Assembly: GCF_029028005.1 (NCBI RefSeq)
Contig: NZ_JAOTPO010000013.1
Coordinates: 91,051-155,050, forward strand
DNA from: Alkalihalobacterium chitinilyticum
Lineage (GTDB): Bacteria > Bacillota > Bacilli > Bacillales > Bacillaceae_F
DNA: 64,000 nt
Reading direction: 5' to 3'
Part shown: positions 1-7,353 of the stretch, piece after piece
How positions within the stretch are numbered: the first letter of the stretch is position 1
Layout of the letters: each line of letters starts with the position of its first letter
Program-made: the position numbers and the translations under genes
Notes under the pieces: generated by a model
The model's database searches: none
The model's input: only the letters and a program-made list of their open reading frames with translations
What the model was told of the DNA's origin: nothing

Positions 1-59
1 TAAGAAAAAGAGAGCTGCATCGGTGTTTCTCGGTGATGAAGATAGCCCCTGCAATCGTT

Positions 60-170
60 TTATTGTCGGTTTTCACGACTTTATTGTCCGTTTTTTTATT
101 TTATTGTCCAAAATCGAAATTTATTGTCCGATTTCAATTTTTATTGTCCGATTCCTCACTTTTATTTGCC
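60..170 (+). repeat. Six-copy 20-bp periodic array, left flank
   Basis: The decamer TTATTGTCCG or a close variant begins at 60, 81, 101, 121, 141 and, degenerately, 161, giving a 20-21 bp period. The spacers between copies are AT-rich and not conserved. The same unit occurs in the opposite orientation at 3099-3211, on the far side of the two-gene operon at 231-2742. Function is unknown. The spacing of about two helical turns could suit repeated protein binding, but that is inference. Confidence 0.8.
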
Positions 171-180
171 AAAATGTGAA

Positions 181-222
181 CACCACGCCTCACATGGACT
201 TCACTCCAGTGATGGCGTGGTG
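181..222 (-). terminator. Hairpin downstream of the OmpA-like gene
   Basis: CACCACGCC pairs with GGCGTGGTG, with an inner TCACT/AGTGA pairing, directly after the stop of the minus-strand gene ending at 231. The T-tract is poor on both strands, so it may be a weak terminator or a 3'-end stabiliser. It argues that the operon ends here. Confidence 0.5.
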
Positions 223-230
223 TTGTTATA

Positions 231-923
231 CTAGTTCCCCAACAATTCGCGGGTTTTCTCTAAAATTTCTTCATCTTTCAAGCGGAATTTAAATTCAACA
301 CGGCGTGACTCTTGATTGCTGTAGTTTCCATCTGCATCGGTACGCCCTTCACTGAAGGATCTTCCGTTCACTGTTAGTTTATCTTTCAAGTGTTCTTGAA
401 TGTTTTTATACGGGAAATCTTCACTCAAAATATGCTCGGCTACACTAAACGCACGTTGCTGCGACAGTTCTAAATTGTACAAGTAACTACCGATTTTATC
501 GGCGTGACCTTCAATAATAATTTCTGAAATGTAATCTTCATAACCCCTTTCTAGTAATACATCTAAATAAGCGGGAACGAACTCATCTAAAAATTGGAAC
601 GCCTCTGGTTTTAATTCAGTTGCATCAAACTCAAACAAAATGTCTGTATTAAAAATCAATGCACCCGTTTTCTCATCGATTTCAATATTTAACGTTGAGT
701 CGCTGAATTCTTCATTTAAATCTTGGATTAAATTAACGCGAACGCCCATAATTTGATCGATCGTTCGTTTCATTTCTTGGATTTGAAATGATTTAATGAC
801 CATCATGATGATAAAAATGAGGATAAAACATAGTAAGATCGCCGTTAACAAGTCCGTAAATGACGGCCAAAAGTGCCCTTCCTCCTGCTCTCCGTTAAAC
901 AGCTTTTTATATTTATTAATCAT
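231..923 (-). CDS. OmpA/MotB-family membrane protein, ZorB-like (230 aa)
   Basis: Probably the stator B-type subunit of an ion-driven motor, with one membrane helix and a C-terminal peptidoglycan-binding domain. Visible features are a short cytoplasmic N-terminus, the motif FWPSFTDLLTA with Asp24 at the start of the single transmembrane helix (about 25-45), and an OmpA-like domain at about 100-220 with EGHADKIG, LSQQRA and ESRRVEF. Asp24 matches the proton-carrying Asp of MotB and ZorB. The start codon overlaps the end of the upstream channel gene by 8 bp, so the two are translationally coupled. Length and architecture match ZorB of the Zorya defence system, but no zorC, zorD or zorE follows within the window. 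It could instead serve a non-defence motor. Confidence 0.75.
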   Translation of the reverse strand: MINKYKKLFNGEQEEGHFWPSFTDLLTAILLCFILIFIIMMVIKSFQIQEMKRTIDQIMGVRVNLIQDLNEEFSDSTLNIEIDEKTGALIFNTDILFEFDATELKPEAFQFLDEFVPAYLDVLLERGYEDYISEIIIEGHADKIGSYLYNLELSQQRAFSVAEHILSEDFPYKNIQEHLKDKLTVNGRSFSEGRTDADGNYSNQESRRVEFKFRLKDEEILEKTRELLGN

Positions 924-2742
924 TGCTTACAACCCTTACTCGCTCATTTTGCCTTATCGACTCTTGTGAGATCAGATGAAGCTGACGATTTAACTGTTGG
1001 AATTCTTGACCTAAATCATTCATCGTTTGCTGCATGGAGCGGGCACTTCTTACTTGATTTTCTTCGGTAATATCACCGATTTGCTTAAACTCTTTTTTAA
1101 TTGCGTCATTCATTTGGACGACATAATCGCCAATGTTGCGGCTCACTTTATCTAATTTGTCTCCCAACGTTCCTTCTAGATTGGTAACGTATCGGTTCAT
1201 CGTATCTTTTAGTGCGGTGACACTCGATTCAATTTGATTTTCTCTATGATTAAATGAGTCGCCCATTTGTGTAATCGTTCGATTGATTTCATTTAGTAAT
1301 TGATAGTTTTGTTGGCCTGTTTGCTCATAGGAACGTGTCGCATCGCTCAAATGTTTTTCAAACGTATGCGCATTAGCCGACTGTGCTTTTAATTGATTAA
1401 TAAATTCATGGTTGAATTGTTTCAGTTCATCAAATCGATACGATAAAAGATTACGATACTCTGTTTGCGCTTTGTTAATCGTGTCTAGTGAATCCGGTAA
1501 ACGAACGATTGAATGGTTTAGTTTATTGAAGTCATTTTTCAGTTCATTTAAATACGTCGTGATAGAAGTGAGTTTCGAACTCACATCCTCACCGAAAATC
1601 CGCTCAAATTGCTGATTATTTTGCTGCATCATTTTTACTAGATTTTCACTCTGGGCGTTCATTCGGTCGAAAGATACATAGATTGCTTCCTGCCTTTCTG
1701 CGACAGAAGAGAAGTAATCTTTTAAATCAACGACCGAGTTTTGGAATTCGTTCATTGTTTCCATCTGAGATGTGGCGAGTTCATCAATTTTTTTATACGT
1801 TTCGGTAAACGCACTCGTCATTCGTTCATTGCGTTGGTCCATTTTATAAAAGTATTGAAAGAGTTGATCAAAGTTCTTATTGAGCTTCGTTACGCCTTTA
1901 TCAAAACCGCTCGTTAGATCTCTCATACTATTAAAAATAACGACGAAATCTTTTAAGTTTTGTGTTAAGCCTTCATTAAATTTAGCCAAATCTTTCGCAG
2001 ATTGCTGTAGACCGACTGTATATTCTTGAAAGCCCTGGAACGATTGAACGATGCTTTGCAATGATTCCTGATTCGTTTCTCGTAATTCGACAATGGAAGC
2101 ATTAATCGTTTCAGACACATCAATAAGACGGGCCATACCATCTTGTTCGTTCTCTTCTAAATGGGACTCGGTCTTTAACATAATGTCAGTTAACATGAAT
2201 TCCGTATTTGCTACTCTAGTAACAACCGTCATGATGAGGGATAATCCCATACCGACAATACTCGTGTAGAACGCCACATCAATACCAGCAAGGACGAGCG
2301 CGACATTCTCCACTAGCTGATCCCCTGTTGCATTAATGCTTCCAAGCGACATCGCAAGTCCGATAAACGTTCCTAGTACACCGACTAAAATAAAAACCGA
2401 CACCGTCATTTGGATCATTTTAATGAGACTAACGACAGGTACATTAAACACACGCCAACTAGAGAACTTATTTTGAACAAACGTTTCTACTTTAACTGCA
2501 TCTTGATTTTTACTCGCTTCATATTCTTCTTTCATTGTATTTAACGGCGCAATATCCAACGAATTCGTATCATTGATATGGTTTCGAATTCTCCTCAATT
2601 TGCTAAACAACGTAAAATGAAGCACAATCGCTGCGACAAATGTCAGAAATAACACCATGAAAATAAGCTCAATCATTGGATTGGCTAAAACCGCTTGGGC
2701 TTGCTGCTCACTCGTAAAAAACGTCAAAATAGCTTCAACCAT
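916..2742 (-). CDS. MotA/TolQ/ExbB-family channel with long coiled-coil tail, ZorA-like (608 aa)
   Basis: Predicted proton-channel subunit. It has an N-terminal membrane helix (about 23-47), then a MotA/TolQ/ExbB core with two helices at about 107-135 (VFILVGVLGTFIGLAMSLG) and 145-180 (VALVLAGIDVAFYTSIVGMG). About 400 residues follow that are rich in Asn, Gln, Glu and Lys in a heptad-like pattern, forming a long cytoplasmic coiled-coil. This tail is much longer than in flagellar MotA or ExbB and is characteristic of ZorA, where a tail transmits motor movement into the cell. It forms an operon with the overlapping OmpA-like gene. What is seen is the architecture; the defence role is inferred and unproven because effector genes are absent here. 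Confidence 0.75.
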   Translation of the reverse strand: MVEAILTFFTSEQQAQAVLANPMIELIFMVLFLTFVAAIVLHFTLFSKLRRIRNHINDTNSLDIAPLNTMKEEYEASKNQDAVKVETFVQNKFSSWRVFNVPVVSLIKMIQMTVSVFILVGVLGTFIGLAMSLGSINATGDQLVENVALVLAGIDVAFYTSIVGMGLSLIMTVVTRVANTEFMLTDIMLKTESHLEENEQDGMARLIDVSETINASIVELRETNQESLQSIVQSFQGFQEYTVGLQQSAKDLAKFNEGLTQNLKDFVVIFNSMRDLTSGFDKGVTKLNKNFDQLFQYFYKMDQRNERMTSAFTETYKKIDELATSQMETMNEFQNSVVDLKDYFSSVAERQEAIYVSFDRMNAQSENLVKMMQQNNQQFERIFGEDVSSKLTSITTYLNELKNDFNKLNHSIVRLPDSLDTINKAQTEYRNLLSYRFDELKQFNHEFINQLKAQSANAHTFEKHLSDATRSYEQTGQQNYQLLNEINRTITQMGDSFNHRENQIESSVTALKDTMNRYVTNLEGTLGDKLDKVSRNIGDYVVQMNDAIKKEFKQIGDITEENQVRSARSMQQTMNDLGQEFQQLNRQLHLISQESIRQNERVRVVSND

Positions 2743-3098
2743 GATAAATCCCCCTATTTGAAAAACTAAGATGTTGTCTCGCCCTAAAACGTTCGTTCAC
2801 TTTAACGATGGAATGATCCGTGAGATGGATGACTGGTCACTAATCGATGACTTTCCATAGGCCGAGCCCCAATTGGAGTACTTGTCACCCTTGTTAATAG
2901 CTATTCAGAACTTGGCCAAATCATGCATACAAGCCGGGGGAAGTTTTACGCTATGGTTACTGCTTTTTTCGATTTGATATAGCGGGAGAATTTAGTTGAA
3001 CCTAAATTAATCAATGGCAGGTGTCTTTTACTTTTTGTCTAGATGTTGAGGCTAATGATGGGTTGAAATTCTAAATTTAAATGATGAAGACACACTTT
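2743..3098. other. Intergenic spacer, no recognisable gene
   Basis: Non-coding in all frames beyond short runs. A plus-strand open stretch of about 40 codons near 2863-2981 reads smoothly but matches nothing I recognise and lacks a start site. The spacer should hold the promoter of the minus-strand channel gene. Confidence 0.5.
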
Positions 3099-3211
3099 GG
3101 ACAATAAAAATTAAAATCGGACAATATATTTTTAAATCAGACAATAAATTTTCAAATCAGACAATAAATTCTCAAATCAGACAATAAATTCTCTAAAACG
3201 GACAATAAGTC
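3099..3211 (-). repeat. Six-copy 20-bp periodic array, right flank (inverted)
   Basis: CGGACAATAA-like units, the reverse complement of the unit at 60-170, have their ACAATA core at 3101, 3121, 3141, 3161, 3181 and 3202. Copy number and period match the left array, so the two arrays form a very long, interrupted inverted repeat around the 231-2742 operon. Confidence 0.8.
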
Positions 3212-3316
3212 TTCTCGTTTCTTCGGTAAATATTCATTTCCCACTTTAGAACCCCTCATGAACTACTCCTGATCTGGAAAACATATACTAAACACCTTAA
3301 TGAAGGGGTAAAACAC

Positions 3317-4042
3317 ATGACACTAGACGCATTTATAATGGGATTTTCCTTTATTTTAATACATTTACTCGCAAATGAAGTAATTCCATCGGACCGGATT
3401 AAACGGTTAAAATGGTTTTCCTTTTCTGGTGGATTAGCTGTATCGTATGTATTTGTATACGTACTGCCGACTCTCCACAAGGAGCAGATTATCGTTAAAG
3501 AATACAGGGATTATTTTACGATGGAGTCTGAGCTTTACTTTATTGGATTAATTGGGGTGTTAATTTTTTACGGCATTCAGAAAGTCGTTCGAAAGGCGCA
3601 GCTAAATGACAAAACCCATAAAGCGAGAACTCTCTTTTGGTTACAGATCATCTTTTTCGGCATTTATAATATGTTAGTCGCCTATACGATCATTTCTCAC
3701 GATGTGTTAGGAATTCAGGCTGTCTTCTATGGACTAGCAGTTGGTCTGCATTTTGTTGCGGTTGCTCATGATTTGTGGAGAGAGTATGCCGATATTTATA
3801 ATCATGTTGGGCGTTACGTCCTTGCAACCGGGATTCTAGCAGGATGGTTGTTGGGGGTGACAATCGATTTATCACCGCTCATCGAATCGATAATTTTTGC
3901 GTTTATATCGGGGGCGATGATATTGAACGTGCTTAAATATGAATTGCCGCCGGATGATGAAGCTCATTATCTGACATTTACAATTGGAGTCGTTTCTTAC
4001 ACCGCAGTCACGATGTCTTTAAAGTTTTTCTTTCAGTGGTGA
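3317..4042 (+). CDS. Polytopic membrane protein, function unknown (241 aa)
   Basis: About seven hydrophobic segments span most of the protein. Features include His17 and Glu21 in the first helix, HFVAVAHDLW near residue 150, and a C-terminal FISGAMILNVLKYELP followed by an acidic loop. The arrangement of His residues in helices and the GAMI-NV-K-ELP ending faintly recall ZIP-family metal transporters, but canonical ZIP motifs are incomplete, so no substrate is assigned. The start ATG is preceded by GAAGGGG at a normal distance. It is a single gene divergent from the channel operon and convergent with the VOC gene. Confidence 0.6.
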   Translation: MTLDAFIMGFSFILIHLLANEVIPSDRIKRLKWFSFSGGLAVSYVFVYVLPTLHKEQIIVKEYRDYFTMESELYFIGLIGVLIFYGIQKVVRKAQLNDKTHKARTLFWLQIIFFGIYNMLVAYTIISHDVLGIQAVFYGLAVGLHFVAVAHDLWREYADIYNHVGRYVLATGILAGWLLGVTIDLSPLIESIIFAFISGAMILNVLKYELPPDDEAHYLTFTIGVVSYTAVTMSLKFFFQW

Positions 4043-4115
4043 TTAACCTCTCATTGGCTATATACAAAGAAGGTATAGAGAAATACGTCCTCTATACCTT
4101 AATATCTAACATCTA

Positions 4116-4559
4116 TCATTCATCCTCAATCACTAACATGTTGGAAGCATCGAACTCCCAGAACTCCCCGTACGCCACTTCCCAATAGTAGCCGTCTAAG
4201 TCGGTAAAATAGCCACCATAACCGCCCCAATCCGTTTGTTGCGGCTGTTTGACAATGACGGCACCCGCTAGTTCGGCTTGATTTAAGATATCATCTACTT
4301 CTTGCATTGATTTAGCATTATAAGCTAACGTAATGCCTGGAAATCCCGTACCGATTTGCGGTGGTTGTCCTGGATTAATATCTTTAGCCAGTTCTTCTAG
4401 TGGATATAGGGCAATTCTAGTTCCTTCGTTTTTAAAAAAGATAATATCAGGATTAGATTCAGGTCCTCTAATCGACGTATCAAACCCTAACTTTTTAAAG
4501 AATTCATGGCTCTTCACAAGATCTATTGTTCCAAGTGTGATAATGTTTAATCTGTTCAT
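4116..4559 (-). CDS. VOC-family (glyoxalase/bleomycin-resistance fold) protein (147 aa)
   Basis: One vicinal-oxygen-chelate domain made of two beta-alpha-beta-beta-beta repeats. It begins NIITLGTIDLVKSHEFFKKLGF and ends GGYGGYFTDLDGYYWEVAYGEFW, typical of the YycE/glyoxalase-I-like group. The conserved C-terminal Glu in YYWEVAY is a plausible metal ligand; the substrate cannot be told. GGAGGA lies six bases before the chosen ATG. An in-frame ATG 21 bases upstream has no ribosome-binding site and would contain this one. It is monocistronic and convergent with the upstream membrane-protein gene. Confidence 0.85.
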   Translation of the reverse strand: MNRLNIITLGTIDLVKSHEFFKKLGFDTSIRGPESNPDIIFFKNEGTRIALYPLEELAKDINPGQPPQIGTGFPGITLAYNAKSMQEVDDILNQAELAGAVIVKQPQQTDWGGYGGYFTDLDGYYWEVAYGEFWEFDASNMLVIEDE

Positions 4560-4785
4560 CTTTCGTCCTCCATTCATCATATAAAATCACTACCCCTCTT
4601 AATCTCAGTTTACTTGACTTTGTTACATAGTTTCAAAGAATTTATACAATTTTCACTAAATACTGATAGAGTTGGAATGTATAAAAGGATACAATCTAAA
4701 GGATAAAATATAACTAATACAACACAAAACAGCACATTTTAGTATCATATAAATGTGCTGTTTTTTAGTTTGGCATATAACAAAT

Positions 4786-5361
4786 TTAATCTTGTTGGTG
4801 TTTGTGCTTAAATTCGGTTTTCAAAATAACGTGGTCCACGATCCATTTAATGAAAGCTGCCTTTGCGATATAGATAGGTAAGGAATAAATATAGCGCCAG
4901 TTCTCAATACGATAAATACCGAGCCAAACCGTAAGAGGTTCAAAAAAGAATGAAAAAAGCAGGGCCATGATCGTATTAGCAATAATGAATCCTTTCCATT
5001 TAGGGAAATATTGATATAAGAACATATGTGCCACAATAATAATTCCTTGGTCAATCGGGATTAACCGAGGTAACAAATTAATCAACTGATACGGATATGA
5101 CCAAAGATTTCCTTCGACCCCTATATCATCTAACAAGATGACGAGTAACATAAGTAACGTTCCAAATAATAAAATCGAACTTATACGTTTCTTATCAACG
5201 TACCTCCACCAAATGAACCAAGGCACAATAAACACAATAACAAGAAGCCACCATTGGAGAGTGAACAAATTATGAGAAAGCCAATATTCGTATCTCAACT
5301 CGACAAGCTGCTTGTGTAATTTCTCTAATTCATCAAAATAAGCTGGATAATTTCCTGACAT
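4786..5361 (-). CDS. CBO0543-family integral membrane protein (191 aa)
   Basis: Hydrophobic protein with about five or six transmembrane segments after a short amphipathic N-terminus. The C-terminal FFEPLTVWLGIYRIENWRY followed by YSLPIYI is characteristic of the CBO0543 family of small Firmicute membrane proteins of unknown function. The ATG at 5361 is preferred because AAGGTAG precedes it. The first ATG of the open frame, 33 bases earlier, has no ribosome-binding site. Many spore formers carry several paralogues. No function is assigned. Confidence 0.8.
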   Translation of the reverse strand: MSGNYPAYFDELEKLHKQLVELRYEYWLSHNLFTLQWWLLVIVFIVPWFIWWRYVDKKRISSILLFGTLLMLLVILLDDIGVEGNLWSYPYQLINLLPRLIPIDQGIIIVAHMFLYQYFPKWKGFIIANTIMALLFSFFFEPLTVWLGIYRIENWRYIYSLPIYIAKAAFIKWIVDHVILKTEFKHKHQQD

Positions 5362-5506
5362 GATATCTACCTTTTTTCTCCAATTTAAATTCATTTTCTA
5401 TAGGTTTTTCCATTGCTGTTGTTTTATGCATGGAGAAATGCAGTCTGATTCTATAATGAAGCTCCACTATACAAAAAAGCGATAGCTTCTTGCCACCGCT
5501 TCTCTC

Positions 5507-6238
5507 TTATTGATTTTTTATCATTTGTACAATGGCTTCGACAACCAAGTCATGCTGAACTTCCCGTGAAATGTTACTCTTTCCATCACCTCTTTGTAGA
5601 CCGTAATAACCAAAATTAGAATGATTGCCGCCCTCAATTTCAAGAAATACTGTGTCTGTTGGCAAGATATCCTTCGTTTCAATATATTTTTCATAATTCA
5701 GTATTTGATCGTTTGTTGCATGAACAGAAAGAACTTTTAAAGGCTTTTCAGCTAAGACACTGCTAGCACTTGGGTAAGAACCTAAAAAGAAGATTCCGTC
5801 TATGTTATTAACGTTATTCGCTGTATAAATGGAGGCACTCGCACCTCCAAGAGAGTGTCCACCAATAAACCACTTTTGTCCATTCTCATACGTTTGTCTG
5901 ATATTCTCAAAGGCACCAGTATTAGTTATAGCTAAATTTAAGAACATTTGAGGCATAAAGACACGTATGCCTTCTTGAGCTAAAGACTGCCCTAAAACGG
6001 CATATGCCTCAGTCTTTACTAATCCTCCTTGATAAAAAACAACGTTTGCGATAGGCGGTTCTTCTGGGTTAAAAATAATCGTATTATTTTCCACGACGAC
6101 ATTCGGCCGTTTCATTGATTCTAGAGCTTTTTCCATGGGGTTATATGTATTGAGATTAATAAAAATAGCAGTAATTATAGTAAGTGATATAACTGCTATC
6201 GTCCCCCATAACAAAACACGCTTTACTATTAGTTTCAT
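5507..6238 (-). CDS. Membrane-anchored alpha/beta hydrolase (243 aa)
   Basis: Serine hydrolase of the alpha/beta fold with an N-terminal anchor or signal helix at about 9-29. The nucleophile elbow is GGHSLGGAS near residue 128, the acid is in SVHATNDQIL (Asp about 181), and the base is in EGGNHSNFG (His about 206). This layout fits the Abhydrolase_5 or carboxylesterase-like group acting on the outer face of the membrane; the substrate is unknown. The start overlaps the stop of the upstream 61-codon gene by four bases (ATGA), so the two are co-translated. Confidence 0.85.
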   Translation of the reverse strand: MKLIVKRVLLWGTIAVISLTIITAIFINLNTYNPMEKALESMKRPNVVVENNTIIFNPEEPPIANVVFYQGGLVKTEAYAVLGQSLAQEGIRVFMPQMFLNLAITNTGAFENIRQTYENGQKWFIGGHSLGGASASIYTANNVNNIDGIFFLGSYPSASSVLAEKPLKVLSVHATNDQILNYEKYIETKDILPTDTVFLEIEGGNHSNFGYYGLQRGDGKSNISREVQHDLVVEAIVQMIKNQ

Positions 6239-6420
6239 TGTTTCTCATCCTTCTTTACTCGAAAGAAATTAGAAGCGAGGATACCTGCAGCACCGGCTAA
6301 AAGGAAAGTATTTCTTAACAGGTCGTTCGTTCCATCGACCAAGGAAAACACTCCAATTAGAAAGATAAAGTACCCGCTATATCCAATTATTTTCCCAACT
6401 TTTGTTCTTTTTTTAAACAA
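6235..6420 (-). CDS. Small two-helix membrane protein (61 aa)
   Basis: Starts with TTG behind AGGTGAT. Two hydrophobic helices (about 9-26 and 33-48) are joined by a short polar turn, with a basic, Lys-rich tail. It is translationally coupled (ATGA overlap) to the alpha/beta hydrolase gene, so it may be a membrane partner of that enzyme. I do not recognise a family. The overlap and good ribosome-binding site support a real gene. Confidence 0.65.
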   Translation of the reverse strand: MFKKRTKVGKIIGYSGYFIFLIGVFSLVDGTNDLLRNTFLLAGAAGILASNFFRVKKDEKQ

Positions 6421-6610
6421 GAAATCACCTCACGAATATTTATACTGCTTCACGTACTCATCACTATATATAAATACGGCCAACGAGCTTAAAGGTTTCA
6501 TTTTGAGTTTATGTATTATATTCATCAATCAAAATAAAAGAAACAATACATTTAGCATGTAATAAACACATCCGTGGATTTCTATTAATTATTTCAAAAG
6601 TGTACAGATT

Positions 6611-7138
6611 TCACCGTCCTATTTTCTTTAATAACTGGTTATTTTTATCGTAGATTTCAATTTCCATATACTCCCCGTCGATTCCTTTTAGCTTACTTGG
6701 TACAATGACGCCTCTGCTTTTTACTTCCTCGGTTACTTTTCTGCCCGATTGAAATAAAATGTCTACTCGTTCAGCGGCTTCAAACAGTTCGTCATCATTA
6801 ATAATGAGACTAACAAAGTTCAAATCAATTACACCGTTAAGAACTGAAACGGGCACTGACTTAGCATTGTTATTACTTCCTAGATAGCTATGTTCCACTT
6901 CTCCTGATTCGGTAGAATGCAATACATAATAAGCGTTACTCAAATCTGTTTGAACTAACACGACGGTTGAAAATTCACCTACGTCTCTGATCGTTAATGG
7001 TTCTATTTTATGGATTTGCAAAAATTCTTGAACCTGCTCATTTGTTGGTGTGTAATATTGCGGTGAAGTGGAACAGGCTGTTAGTAATAGCGTTAATGGT
7101 AATAAAAATAAATATGGGATGATCTGTTTATGGTACAT
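6611..7138 (-). CDS. Putative lipoprotein (175 aa)
   Basis: Exported lipoprotein with a signal peptide of about 21 residues and lipobox LTAC (Cys22). The mature part is a small, mixed alpha/beta domain without a recognised family signature. AAGGGGG precedes the ATG. It is a single gene between the hydrolase pair and the molybdoenzyme operon. The function is unknown. Confidence 0.75.
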   Translation of the reverse strand: MYHKQIIPYLFLLPLTLLLTACSTSPQYYTPTNEQVQEFLQIHKIEPLTIRDVGEFSTVVLVQTDLSNAYYVLHSTESGEVEHSYLGSNNNAKSVPVSVLNGVIDLNFVSLIINDDELFEAAERVDILFQSGRKVTEEVKSRGVIVPSKLKGIDGEYMEIEIYDKNNQLLKKIGR

Positions 7139-7263
7139 AGTGCCCCCTTATTGAAATGTATATTAATCAGCTATAAATTAATATCTACTCTAACAACCTG
7201 TTTTTCTGATATTTTGTTACGTTAAAATTGTAATTTATTTTAATAAATGATCTTTTGTTGGTA

Positions 7264-7298
7264 ATAAAAAAACGATGCTCCTCTAATAGAAGCATCGC
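7264..7298 (-). terminator. Rho-independent terminator after the molybdoenzyme operon
   Basis: On the minus strand GCGATGCT pairs with AGCATCG across an eight-base loop and is followed by seven T residues. Confidence 0.85.
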
Positions 7299-7353
7299 TG
7301 TATATTTCACCTATCTTACTACTTTCATGTATGCCTAACTAAAGCTTCCATAT

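Noticed and set aside
60..170. 20-bp arrays as CRISPR or plasmid iterons
   Set aside because: The conserved part is only about 10 bases, the intervening bases are AT-rich and too short for spacers, and no replication protein is nearby.
2863..2981. Plus-strand open stretch as a transposase fragment
   Set aside because: It reads smoothly for about 40 codons but has no start, no recognised motif and no terminal repeats.
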